Positions 11,123 through 20,901 of a stretch of DNA of 64,000 nt are shown piece after piece. Every line of letters begins with the position of its first letter. Position 1 is the first letter of the stretch. The stretch is from the NCBI GenBank assembly GCA_021527695.1, contig JAKFAO010000009.1:248001-312000 (forward strand). Reading direction: 5' to 3'. The position numbers and the translations under genes are program-made. The notes beneath the pieces were generated by a model. That model did not search any database. It saw only the letters and a list, made by a program, of their open reading frames with translations, and had not been told where the DNA came from. Source of the DNA: Naematelia aurantialba (taxonomy: Eukaryota > Basidiomycota > Tremellomycetes > Tremellales > Naemateliaceae).

Positions 11123-11561
11123 GCGTCGAGACTGAGTGGAGGGCGATTCGAGAGGGTCGGAAGATGTGTTGATATGTCGGGCAGATGGCGGATAGATGGA
11201 CTTTGAGCCGAGTGCATACGACAGGCTATCTTTGACGCTGATTGTGCATGCGATGGATTGCATATGACACCTTGTTCGTCAGTTCGACGCGCGAACGACG
11301 CGTGGTTCGTGAGACGAGACTACATGGGCGACACGCGGTGCGTCGAGCTGGTGGTAATTGACTGTCATGGGAGTGCATATCACGACCTCACGAGCCATGG
11401 CACAACGGATGCTGAACTGAGATACGGACAATGCAGAGTGAAGTGCAGAGTGTGGATACAGATGTGGAAGATCACACTCGCTCAAGGTGACGCCGACTGC
11501 GAGATGCGGCAATGCGAGATGGGGCAATGCGAGATGGGGCAATGCGAAGATGCAGCAACGA
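11123..11561. other. Convergent 3' region
   Basis: This lies between the ends of the Cys-rich membrane gene (+) and ARH1 (-). It contains 2-3 copies of a 15-bp unit, GCAATGCGAGATGGG, at about 11505-11550. I see no gene. Confidence 0.6.
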
Positions 11562-14041
11562 CTAGGACAAGACGGCCAGCATATCCTGGACCGTCGTGAA
11601 CTTTTCCCGCTCCTTGCAGCCCGTCGCCCTCTCCCGCTCTGCGCGGTCGATCCGCCGCCACCCAGCGAGGTCTACCACTGTTCCCTCTTTCAGGCCGCGG
11701 CATACGGCGTCGGGCAGGCCCGGCTCGGGATCGCGATTACGCCCTATCGGTCCAGCCGCAGCCCCCGTGCTGTCACTGACGCGGGAGCCAAACCCAGACC
11801 CAGACCCAGACCCAGAGCCGGAGCTGGAGCTGGAGCTGGAGCCGGAGCTCGTAGCTGTGCCGAGGGTGGGAGCGGGAGCGGAAGTGGGAGTGGGAGCGGT
11901 GCCACTTGGACCAGAGTCAGATGGACCAAAGTGGTCCTCTAGAACAAGCGCGGCGAGCGAGTACGCGTCATGCATCGTCGACGCGATGACGCCGACGGGG
12001 CCGCGCGCCACCCATCCAGCCGCGTACATGCCGGGTATCTGGGGCTCAGCTCCCACTGGATGCAGAACGATAGCGTACAACGAGCAAGCGAAGGGATGCC
12101 TGGGTGGCAGGGGTACGTTCGCCACGGCGTGGAGGAAACACGGGAAGAAACATCCGAGAAAGCAAGGAAGCAAGGAAGCAAGGAAGCAAGGAAGCAAGGA
12201 AGCAAGAAAGCAAGAAGAGTACAGGAGAACACGAAGAGCAAGAAGACGACTCACTGCCGTGCCGTCCTCGCCCACCACCCTGCCGCCTGAATTACTGATC
12301 CGGCCCCTGGTCTGGTCAAATGGCAAGCTCCAGGCTTCACCAACGCCGAGCGGCTCGCTGCGGTACCCCACGCTCTCAATCACCAAGTCGGCTTTCGAGC
12401 GCGCCGTAGCGCCGGTCGGGCGCGCGACGACCTGCGCGCGCGGGACGATGTCGACTTGCGAGGCAGGCGGTGTGGGGGTACCCTGGGCGTCTGGCGCCGG
12501 GCTCAGGAGCTCGTTCTTTGTCCACTCCACTGCTGACACTCGGCCACGTCCACGACCACGGCCACCGCCACTCCCCTGGTCGTCCAGGAACGCTTGGGGG
12601 CTCTGGAGGAACTCGAGGCGGAATTCCTTGCCGTCCCCTCCTGCCCCCCCTGCATCGCCTGCGCCAGTGCCGGTCGTGGTAGTAGTAGAGCCTGTGCTGG
12701 TTCCCGACATGAGGCCGAGTAGGCGCGTGCGCATGCGGTCGCCCTTGACCATCCCTGCCGCCTGCTCGGCCAGCGCCTGGTCGATTCCCGCAAAGGCCAC
12801 GCCGGGGAGATGCAGCATCTCCCTAAACTCCTTGGTGGTGAACGCGACCTGGGCGGGACCGCGGCGCCCCACCGCCGTGACCCGTTTGACCGCGGAGCGC
12901 GCCAGCACGTCCAGGACACTGCTGGGCATATCGGAGGCGCGCAGCGCGTCGACGGGCTTGAGCAGGATCCTCGCCACGTCCAGCGCGACGTTGCCGTGTC
13001 CTACGATCGTGACGTCTTCCACGCCGCTGAGATCGGGCCGCAGGTCCGCGAACGCCGGATGCCCGTTGTACCAGCTCACAAACGCCAGCGCGGGGTACAC
13101 GCCGCCCAGCGGCGCAGCCGACGACGACGCGCCGGCCACGCCGGCGAGCGGCTGAGACAGCGAGGCGCCATACGTGAGCAGCACGGACGTGTAGTGCGGT
13201 AGGAGGTCGGAGAGCGGGACGTGCAACGCGTGCGGGTAGGTGTAGCCGGAAAGCGTCGTGGCAGGAGATATCTGGGATGGGTCCGATGACGCTTGGGAGC
13301 CGATCGCCGTGTTGCCTAGATATGTGAACCGCGGATCGTCGCACAGTTCGTCAAACTTGTGCTGGCAGTTCTGCCATATGCGAGATCAGCGAGGCGATAT
13401 GCGAGATCAGCGAGGCGAGCTCGGCATCCATCGCAACCTGTCCAAGAACAGGATATGGATAGAGCCATAGAGGAGAGTGATAGAGTCACAGAGCCAGAGA
13501 GAGGAGTGATACAGGGATAGAGCCATAGAGGGAGGTGATAGAAGGATAGAGAACCCACCTTGACCTCGGGGTGGTCCGGCGCCACGCCATACCTGACAAG
13601 CCCATACGGCGTCGGCAGCCGCTCGTACATGTGCACCTGGACGCTCCTGCCCCGCTCCGACTCGGGCGGGAGGAGAGAGAGGATGCGCGAGGCAGCGTAG
13701 AAGCCTGATGGGCCGGCACCGATGATTGCTAGTTTCAGCGGGGGGGTACCACCACCAACACCCCCACCACCACCCCCACCAGCACCACCCCCACCCCCTC
13801 CGACACCGACACCGACACCGACATCGCCACTAGGGAGAGTCGCAGCAGCATATCGCGAGGTCGACAGTGATCGCTGCCGCTGTTGCTGGTGTTGCTGCCG
13901 CTGCCGCTGTTGCTGCTGCTCGAAGCGTCTCCGCTGAGTCCATCCCCTGCCCCTCCTGATCTCGCACGCACACGATCCGATCGTCCGGGGTATACACCCC
14001 GCCGAACGCAGGCGCGACGGCCCGGCCAGAGCGACTGACAT
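11562..14041 (-). CDS. ARH1: NADPH:adrenodoxin oxidoreductase, mitochondrial
   Basis: This flavoenzyme passes electrons from NADPH to mitochondrial ferredoxin for Fe-S cluster, heme A and ubiquinone synthesis. Exons 14041-13559, 13370-12255 and 12038-11562 join in frame to 691 codons. Exon 1 carries an Arg/Gln-rich presequence, a poly-Gly linker, the FAD-binding [18 protein letters not shown] and the family signature [16 protein letters not shown]. Exon 2 has [11 protein letters not shown] and the NADPH-binding [16 protein letters not shown]. Exon 3 has [20 protein letters not shown] and the C-terminal helix. Length exceeds the usual 460-500 aa because of the long N-terminus, Gly/Ser-rich loops and a Ser/Gly/Thr-rich insert near the end (about 11790-11930). 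The second intron (12039-12254) is a multiple of three with no stop, so the open frame reads through it. Conserved residues on either side show it is an intron. Confidence 0.92.
12039..12254 (-). other. 216-nt stop-free intron of ARH1 with 8-bp microsatellite
   Basis: Donor GTGAGT, acceptor GCTGAGCCCCAG. It contains about seven copies of an 8-bp unit (plus strand GCAAGGAA, about 12162-12213). If retained it would add 72 residues, mostly Leu/Cys/Phe. Confidence 0.8.
12162..12213. repeat. (GCAAGGAA)n 8-bp microsatellite
   Basis: About six to seven copies lie inside the second intron of ARH1. Confidence 0.85.
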
Positions 14042-14359
14042 CTCCGCGTCTGGGTGACAAGACTGGCAGCAATGTCACAACTGGATGCAACAATGTCACA
14101 ACAGAATGCAACACTCTCAGACGTCGAGCATCGGGTGCAAACGTCGAGTCCGACATTTCAGACTTTATCTAATCTGGCATTTCGGACTCGCTAAACCAAG
14201 TCACTCGTTCAACCCAGTCACTGAACATTCGTGTACACATTCCCCCCATTGCATGTCGTGTAGATGCGAGATCATCAACGGCACATGCCCATATCTGCTG
14301 CACCACGACACAAGGTGCATCCACTTCCACTTCCAGCATTCCAACTACACATCACCGCG
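14042..14359 (-). promoter_or_regulatory. ARH1 upstream region with 21-bp direct repeat
   Basis: The gap between two tandem minus-strand genes holds the ARH1 promoter. Two adjacent 21-bp near-copies (AATGTCACAACTGGATGCAAC and a variant) sit at 14071-14112, about 30 nt before the ATG. No TATA box is obvious. Confidence 0.5.
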
Positions 14360-16771
14360 TTACGCCGCAGACGTGCCCTTGACAGCCGCGCTGCTAAAGT
14401 CGTGCCATCGCGGATTGTACTGCACGTCTGCATGCAAAGTCAGCTCTCTCACTCCCCCTCTTCCATGCAACAAAGTCCACTCACCAAGCGGTCGCCCGCC
14501 GTAGTTGTAGCCCATGAATTTCTCCCCAGCAGTCTGCGCCTCTGCCGTCTCGGTAAACTGAACAACCCCCTCGCCGCGCGATCGTTGCCCGTCAAACAGA
14601 ATCTCAGCCAGCACCACATTGCCGACAGTCTCAAACAGCTCGACAAGATCTTCGTGGGACGTCGACCACGGAAGCTGAGAATTCAGCGACATACCAATGC
14701 AGAACAGCCAGTTGACTCACGTTGCGGACAAGAATCTGCTGATTGGGCTCGGCCTGACGCGGCGCAAAGCCCGTACCAGCGCCGCCGTCCAACGCGATCC
14801 CATTGCCATTCGCACTTTCAGGCCCGTGGTAGTCAGCATATAGGTCGTTGCTAAAGTTGCGTCCGCCGCCGACACCAGCACCGGGCCCAAAGCCGCCTCG
14901 TCCCAGTCCCATTCCGCCCATCATGGCACCCCGCAGGCCGCCGCCAAAGCCACCGCGACCACCAAAGGCACCACGAGGTGCAAAGCCCCCTCGGCCGAGG
15001 CCCATACCGCCGCGCAATCCGCCTCTGAAGCCACCACGAATACCTCCAGGGCCAGCGAAGCGGTCCTACTTGGTCAGTCATGGATCGGCGGACAAGCTCT
15101 GGCAACTTACTTCGCGCACTTGCAGTATACTGCCGTACCAGTCGTAGCCGTTGAACATCTCTGTTACGTTGTCAGCCGGTTCCCATTGCCGCTTGGGCAA
15201 TTACTAACCAATTGCAGCCTTGGCACCTTCCGGATCAGCAAAGACAACGGTCCCGTTGCCCTTGGCCCGCCCATCAGGGGTCATCCCGATATCAGCTCGG
15301 ATCACATCGCCGGCTTGGCGGAAAAGATCCTTCAAATCCTGCCAAGACGCTTGGAAGGGGATCTGTGCATTTGTCAGCTTCCTCTCCACGCTCAGGTGCT
15401 GGCTTACATTGCCGACAAAAATGTTGCGGTTGTTCGGGTTGGCTGCACCGAGGTAATGGTTCGATTCGCCCATTGCCATGCCGACCTTGCCGGGAATCGG
15501 CGTGACGCCAAAGCGAGCCGCCTCCTCTCGGTCCTGGCGGTAATCAGCTGCTGACTTCACATGGGCGGAAGCCTAACCTCTCGGATGAAGACAGATCGAC
15601 CCATGAAAGGTTTGTCGGCGAGCTCAGCCTTGGCACGCTGAGCGTCCTCGGGGTTGGAGAACTCCACAATACTACAGCTATTAGCAGCAGCACACTGCGT
15701 TGAGGGAATACCCACCCGCATCCTTTTGATTGACCGGTCGGGGTGATGAGGATTTCCGTAAAGATCACTTCTCCGCCAGCTAAGCGCCATCCATCCGTCA
15801 ACATCTGCGCCATCCATAACAGCACGACAGAAAGCAATGTCGCGGCCACATATGGGTCATCGCAATGAAGAACGGAGGTTGGATGTCGCCAGTTCCACAT
15901 CCAGATCCAAAGTCAAACCCACCTCCAGACATGTATTTCTCCAGATCCTTGTAATTGCAGTCATACGCCAGATTACCAACGTAGAGCCTGTTCTCCCTCT
16001 TGCTGACTTTAGCATGCGCCTCTGCCTCCTCTACCGGGGCATTCATCGGCCCTCCGACCGACTTTTCCCATTCCTGTCGGGGCGCACCAAACTTGCCTCT
16101 GCCATGAAGAGGCGGAGGCGTCATCGGTCGGCGTCGGCGGTCGTGCCTGTCTCGAGAGCGAGACCGCGAAGCGGAACGCGAACGGTGTCGGTGTCGGTCG
16201 CGGTCGCGGTCGCGACGGTAGTTCGGAGAGCGAGAGCGGGATCGCGAGGGACTCCGACGACGGTGCTGCTGCTATCAGACCCGGGGCTATAAGAAGAAAC
16301 AAGAAAGGAGAGATGGTCGAGCTATCTCAACGAAGATATGCAAAACGATGAATAACTAAGAAGACGGTGTACAGGGAGGCAGGACAGGGAGAGAATCAGT
16401 ATCAAAGGGCTAGAATACCAGCAGAAAGGAAGCAGACCGCCGCGTAGAGTCATGAACAACCGCAAAGGTCCTCCATACCAAGGCGGAGACAGGTACTCAC
16501 GCTTCGATGCTTATCGTCATCTCTCTCGCGATGTCGTCTCTCTCTGCTCCGACTCCTGTCCCTATCTCTGTCCTTTGGCTCGCGCTCACGATCATCGTTC
16601 CTTCGCGAGACTGTTGAACATCCAGAAACAAAAACCCAATCATCAGCTCCGTAATCCCTCCATCTTTCATCCACGGCCCCGAATCGCCCTTAATCCCCGT
16701 CCAGACGTACGCCTATCTCCATTATCAGGAATCGGCGCCTCATCGACGCGCATCTCTCGGTCGTCTTCCAT
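14360..16771 (-). CDS. GBP2/HRB1-type three-RRM SR-like RNA-binding protein
   Basis: Likely a shuttling mRNA-binding protein involved in mRNA export and quality control. The start at 16771 (MEDDREMRVDEAP) leads into Arg/Asp/Glu and Arg/Ser repeats spread over three exons (16711-16771, 16501-16610, then about 16000-16270). RRM1 has RLYVGNLAYDC and, across an intron, KGCGIVEF. RRM2 has NIFVGN and KGNGTVVF. A long Arg-Gly-Gly/Met-Gly-rich linker (about 14880-15080) precedes RRM3, with ILVRNLPWSTSHEDLVELF and RGEGVVQF. The last exon starts after a 52-nt or so intron and ends DVQYNPRWHDFSSAA...TSAA at 14360. The order basic N-terminus plus three RRMs is that of yeast Gbp2/Hrb1; metazoan hnRNP M is a more distant match. 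Introns interrupt every RRM. Confidence 0.87.
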
Positions 16772-17083
16772 CTTGCTGTGATGCTTTTTTTTGGATAAAG
16801 GTCAAATGTAGACTTGATCACAGAGAGAACAATCCTTCGAGGTAAGTAGTCGGCGATACATTCGGAGATATCCTATCATTCAACTGTGGCGGTATCACGA
16901 GTGGCGTCCCCCCTCTCCATATCATACAGGCTCTGCATGGGGTACAAGGTGATGCACACGCTCATCGAGTACAAGTGGGCTAGAGTACAAGGTGGGTAGG
17001 TGATGATACTAGTGATGATGTTACAAAAGACGGTCACGCTTTACATGTTCGAGGTTCGTTGAGGTGAGGCAAGTTGGCCACTT
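16772..17083 (-). promoter_or_regulatory. Upstream region of the GBP2-like gene
   Basis: The gap between two tandem minus-strand genes. It has an A/T-rich patch (16785-16815) next to the start. Otherwise I see nothing. Confidence 0.4.
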
Positions 17084-20000
17084 CTACTTCGTATCGAGAG
17101 CATCCAACAGCCGGCGCAGCTCATCCGCGTGCTTGTCGAACGGCGATTTGTTCGATTCCAAATCAGGTGTTGGCTTTCCGGTTTCCTTTCGGCTACCTGA
17201 AGTGTATGCGTCTGCGCTGATCGGATGGCCATCGTCCAAAGCTTTCCATCTGAATTCAATCAGTAAAGGTCAAAGAGCAATGGATCAGCCCACTTATACA
17301 ACTGTTGGCGGATCCATGACGACTTCAAGCGGAAATGAGTCTTAATTTCATGCTCAACTACGAACACGTCAGATCCCTTCTCGACACGAGAACGACGAAC
17401 ATGGATAAGGGGGAGACTTGATATTGTTTGCCATGGCATCGGCAACGGTCATGCGGCGAACATTTGCCGAATAGGATTTGCTTGCTGTGGACTATTCTCT
17501 CGTTAACAGGACCCATTTTCTCAAGTCAAAAGACCAACACCACCACCGGACGCCCAGCCTACGTGCATCAGCGGATAACTAATCGCTGGGACAGTGAGAC
17601 TCACCAGGCTCGTTGCAGTAAGGCTCCTCACACAGAATCAGACTTTGAATTGAGATCAAGACCTGCAACAGGGTGGACTGTCCGGCAATCCACCCGGGAC
17701 CATTCCATGTGCCCAGAAGGGACAGGCAGACCTTCTACAAGCCTTGTTAGTAATAGTATGCACGTCTAACGTTCGAACCCACTCCATCGGCATACAGATT
17801 GGGATTGTATCGATACTTGCCGCCATATGTCGTCATCGACTTGACTGACGGACATCTAGCATTGTAATCCAAGGGGAGAAAGATATCGAAAATGAAACAA
17901 CCATTCTCGTAAGGCGTACCCTCTGGTCCGATGATCATAGCCTGTAGATACTATCAGTAAACGAGACATTTCTCAGGTCAAGAGATTCGCCTTGATGCAA
18001 TCCACTCGGTGCTCGTCAACCCTAGAAGAAGTAAGTATGGGTGGGAGTAAGCTGCAAAGCACCGACCGGAGGAAAATGGTCGAGTGCCATGCCACGGGGA
18101 GTGCTGTTGTGAGAATGGCAAGCTCTTTGGCGATGGCCAGAGAACGTTTGGGAGCATCCTACTCCGTGTCAGCTGCAGCATGCATAGGCGAACAAAGTCA
18201 AAACTGACTTGCATCTCCAAACTCCTCAACTGGGAATTGAATGCATGTCGAAAGGAAACTTCGTTGTTCGACGAACTGGAGGGCTGCGACATATCGCAGT
18301 ATTGGAAGCGCGCTCTTCCAGCCCATCTCTCGTCTCCTTTATTAGCTCACATACGGGAACGATCTCACAAATTGCGATTGCTGCTATTTCTGAAGACCCC
18401 TCGATCGACTCTTGCTGAATGGCCTCTCCAGTTTCTGGTAGTTTCGGAAGGTTATCTAGCATACGGGCGACGAAAGGCTCGCCCTTGACCTCTTTGATGG
18501 ATCGGTCAATTGCAGCAGCAGCAGCAATGATGCGCTCGCTGGGATGAGCGATAATCGACAGAGACCGCTCACCAAAAGGCTTTCAGTATGCTATTTTCAT
18601 CACTCCGCTCTACTTCTACTCGTTTCAACGCCCGATTTGCTGCCTCTTTAGCATTCAGCCGCTTTTCTTCTTCGGTAAGCGTGTCGGCTTGGGTAGCGTA
18701 GCTTGTGGCTTGCAGACCCTTGAGAGCTGCTTGTGCTTGAATCACGCAACTCTCCAGGAGTTCCCTTGGAGAGGAGGCGCCTTCATATGTGATCCTCATT
18801 GTATGTGGTTCTTCACTTGGTTCACTGGACGCCTGACGCATTTGCGGCATTGCCAGCATGCTGGCGAGAGCTTCGTGATTGGCTATGGCTTCGAGCCAGT
18901 CAAACAGTGTCCGATAGAGTTCACCTCGACTGCTCATGTCCAACAGCGAATCGTTCCGTAAGAGGTCATTGACGAAGGCACTTCGACGACGGAGATGCGC
19001 GAGTGTTGTGGGATGTATCATGTGATCAGAGGTACGTGTGCCGCTCACACGATCAAGACTAGGCAGATAGACCTTGACCTGAGCTAGTAAAGCCACTGTG
19101 CGTTTATCGGCTTCCTCCTGCACCTGCTGAGCTGCCAAATGCCACGAACGCTACTTGGCTCAGCCCTATGTGTGGCAGATTGACTCACATCCTCGTTTAC
19201 CGCGCCAGCGTAGCCCACACCTTTCGCCTGTGAGGATCGGTATGAATTGTACGGGTCATAATCGTCGTCTTCTGACTCATCGGGTTCAGGAGTGACGCCG
19301 TGTGGGGTCTTTAAGAGTCCCGGCAGATTGATTGATAACGTGCTAGTTTTCTTCTTTTTTGAGGCCGAAGCTGTCTTCCGCTTCTTGGACGGTGGATCCT
19401 TGGGTCGGGGACTACTGAGTGACAGTGATTTTCCGGCCGCAAATGCCTCCTCGATCATATGCAGACCGACACCGACCAGCACTCCCTGAGAACATCAGAA
19501 CCAACCGCGCCAATTGGCTCACCTGTAAATTCATGCAGTGGAGAAGTCTGTCATCTTCCAGCGAACGACCTTTACCCTTCGTATTCGCCGCCACGTTCCT
19601 GATATCCTTGCCGTCCACCTTTTCACCGCAAGCCAGGCAAGTACACTGCCCACAGCTTCCGCACTTTGGCCGAACGATCATTGAGAGGTGTTCTAGATAG
19701 CTGGGAAAATCAGGCTGCATTGATGTCAGACATGACGTCCGGATATAATGGCAACCTACCCAGAGACAGAAGAAGTCCTCTTTTCGTCTCCTCAATGTTT
19801 GACCACATCCATGTGCACAGGCGATATCTTCACCTAGGGTCGAGTACAGTTGAAACAGGAAGCTCTGTTCATCTATAATGGTGTCAGCCTGCCCACGCAC
19901 AGAATCCTTCAGCTTACTTCCTTCAGGGCACCCGCTCATCCATTCGCTACGATCTAAGAGGCGCACAGTGATATCTTCTCCAGCTCCGGACATCTCAATG

Positions 20001-20638
20001 TACTCATGTTCCACGACGGGTTCAAAGACATGCTCGGTTCGGTCTTTCGAGAAGAAGATTCCAGCGTAAGGATCAGACTGAATGCGCTCTCCGCCGGCAG
20101 TTTCTGGCGTCGCAATCAGCTAGCTCTCCTGATATGGTTTGGGAAATGCGTGACTTGCCAGTATCATCGTAACCTTCATACTCATACATTCCTTCTTCCG
20201 AGTCACCAGTCTCGCTGTCTTCGTCTTCAATGGTAATGCTTCGTTGCACACGTTCAACCATAGGTTGCTCTTCTGGGGTCTGAAAAGTCAGAGCGCTGTA
20301 TGTGCGTGATGATACCAAATTGCATACCCTGAGCCCAGTCGCTCTGTGACTTTGACCTTGGCTCAGGAAGTCGACCTCATCATCATCTGATGATATATCA
20401 TCAAAGTCTCCAGCGAACACTCGCTCCTGACAGTTCATCAGTATCGCCCGAAGGTAAGTATCACGCGATTCGATCTTATTCCAGCTACCTGACTCGAAAG
20501 AGAGAAGAGAAAGAGCAGCTGGCTTGTACTGACCGCTGCAGACATGGCATCCCCCTTTGTCCTCTCCAAGGCAGCTTTCGCTCTGCCAGCAGGAATGCCC
20601 ATCTCCATGAGCTGCCTGACAGCCACTTGGCGATTCAT
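17084..20638 (-). CDS. UBA / Cys-rich / E2 ubiquitin-conjugating hybrid (BIRC6-like UBC)
   Basis: A protein of about 980 residues built from some twelve exons. It opens with a UBA-like helical motif, [20 protein letters not shown] (20638), then acidic linkers. Next comes a Cys cluster, CAHGCG...FFC then [15 protein letters not shown] (about 19615-19830), possibly an IBR/zinc module. A Lys/Ser-rich stretch and a long helical region follow (18569-19138 and on to 18200). The C-terminal domain is an E2 fold of the BIRC6/UBE2O class: [50 protein letters not shown], and, after an intron, [15 protein letters not shown] with the catalytic Cys at 17726-17728, then [18 protein letters not shown]. The end [12 protein letters not shown] stops at 17084. 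Ubiquitin transfer is expected; an E2/E3 chimera is inference. One intron (20104-20158) is GC-AG. Confidence 0.8.
20104..20158 (-). other. GC-AG intron in the UBA-E2 gene
   Basis: Minus-strand donor GCAAGT, acceptor GACGCCAG, 55 nt. It joins YEGYDDTG to [12 protein letters not shown] in frame. The GT two bases into GCAAGT leads to an early stop. Confidence 0.75.
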
Positions 20639-20901
20639 TGTGAGGGACAGTGTTCACCTGTATTCTATGTGGAGAGAGTTGTTGTGAGCCCCCCTGGATG
20701 GAGAGAGGCAGAACCGAGGGAAAGAAAGAGTGAAAGGAAGTCGTTGCAGGTGAAACGGCGACGCACAGACAAGGATTCCAAGTGATCACGTGATCTGTGT
20801 TCGCTGAAACGCGTTGCCCCACCTTTACCGGTTCCAGGTTTGTTCACGTCCTTGTCCTTGTATCCATCTCTTGACCTGTGTTTGTTGGCTGAAGCAACAG
20901 A
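20639..20901. promoter_or_regulatory. Bidirectional promoter, UBA-E2 gene / carnitine acetyltransferase
   Basis: These 263 nt separate two divergent starts. CACGTGATC occurs near 20785-20800 (GATCACGTGATC), a 12-nt perfect palindrome with a central E-box CACGTG, which a bHLH factor could bind. Confidence 0.55.

Noticed and set aside
12162..12213. Transposon or LTR remnants suggested by repeats
   Set aside because: All repeats found are simple tandem arrays. I saw no transposase, reverse transcriptase, long terminal repeat or target-site duplication.
11596..13155. 519-codon plus-strand ORF
   Set aside because: It is antisense to ARH1, whose conserved motifs lie on the minus strand. The ORF exists because of high GC and has no family features.
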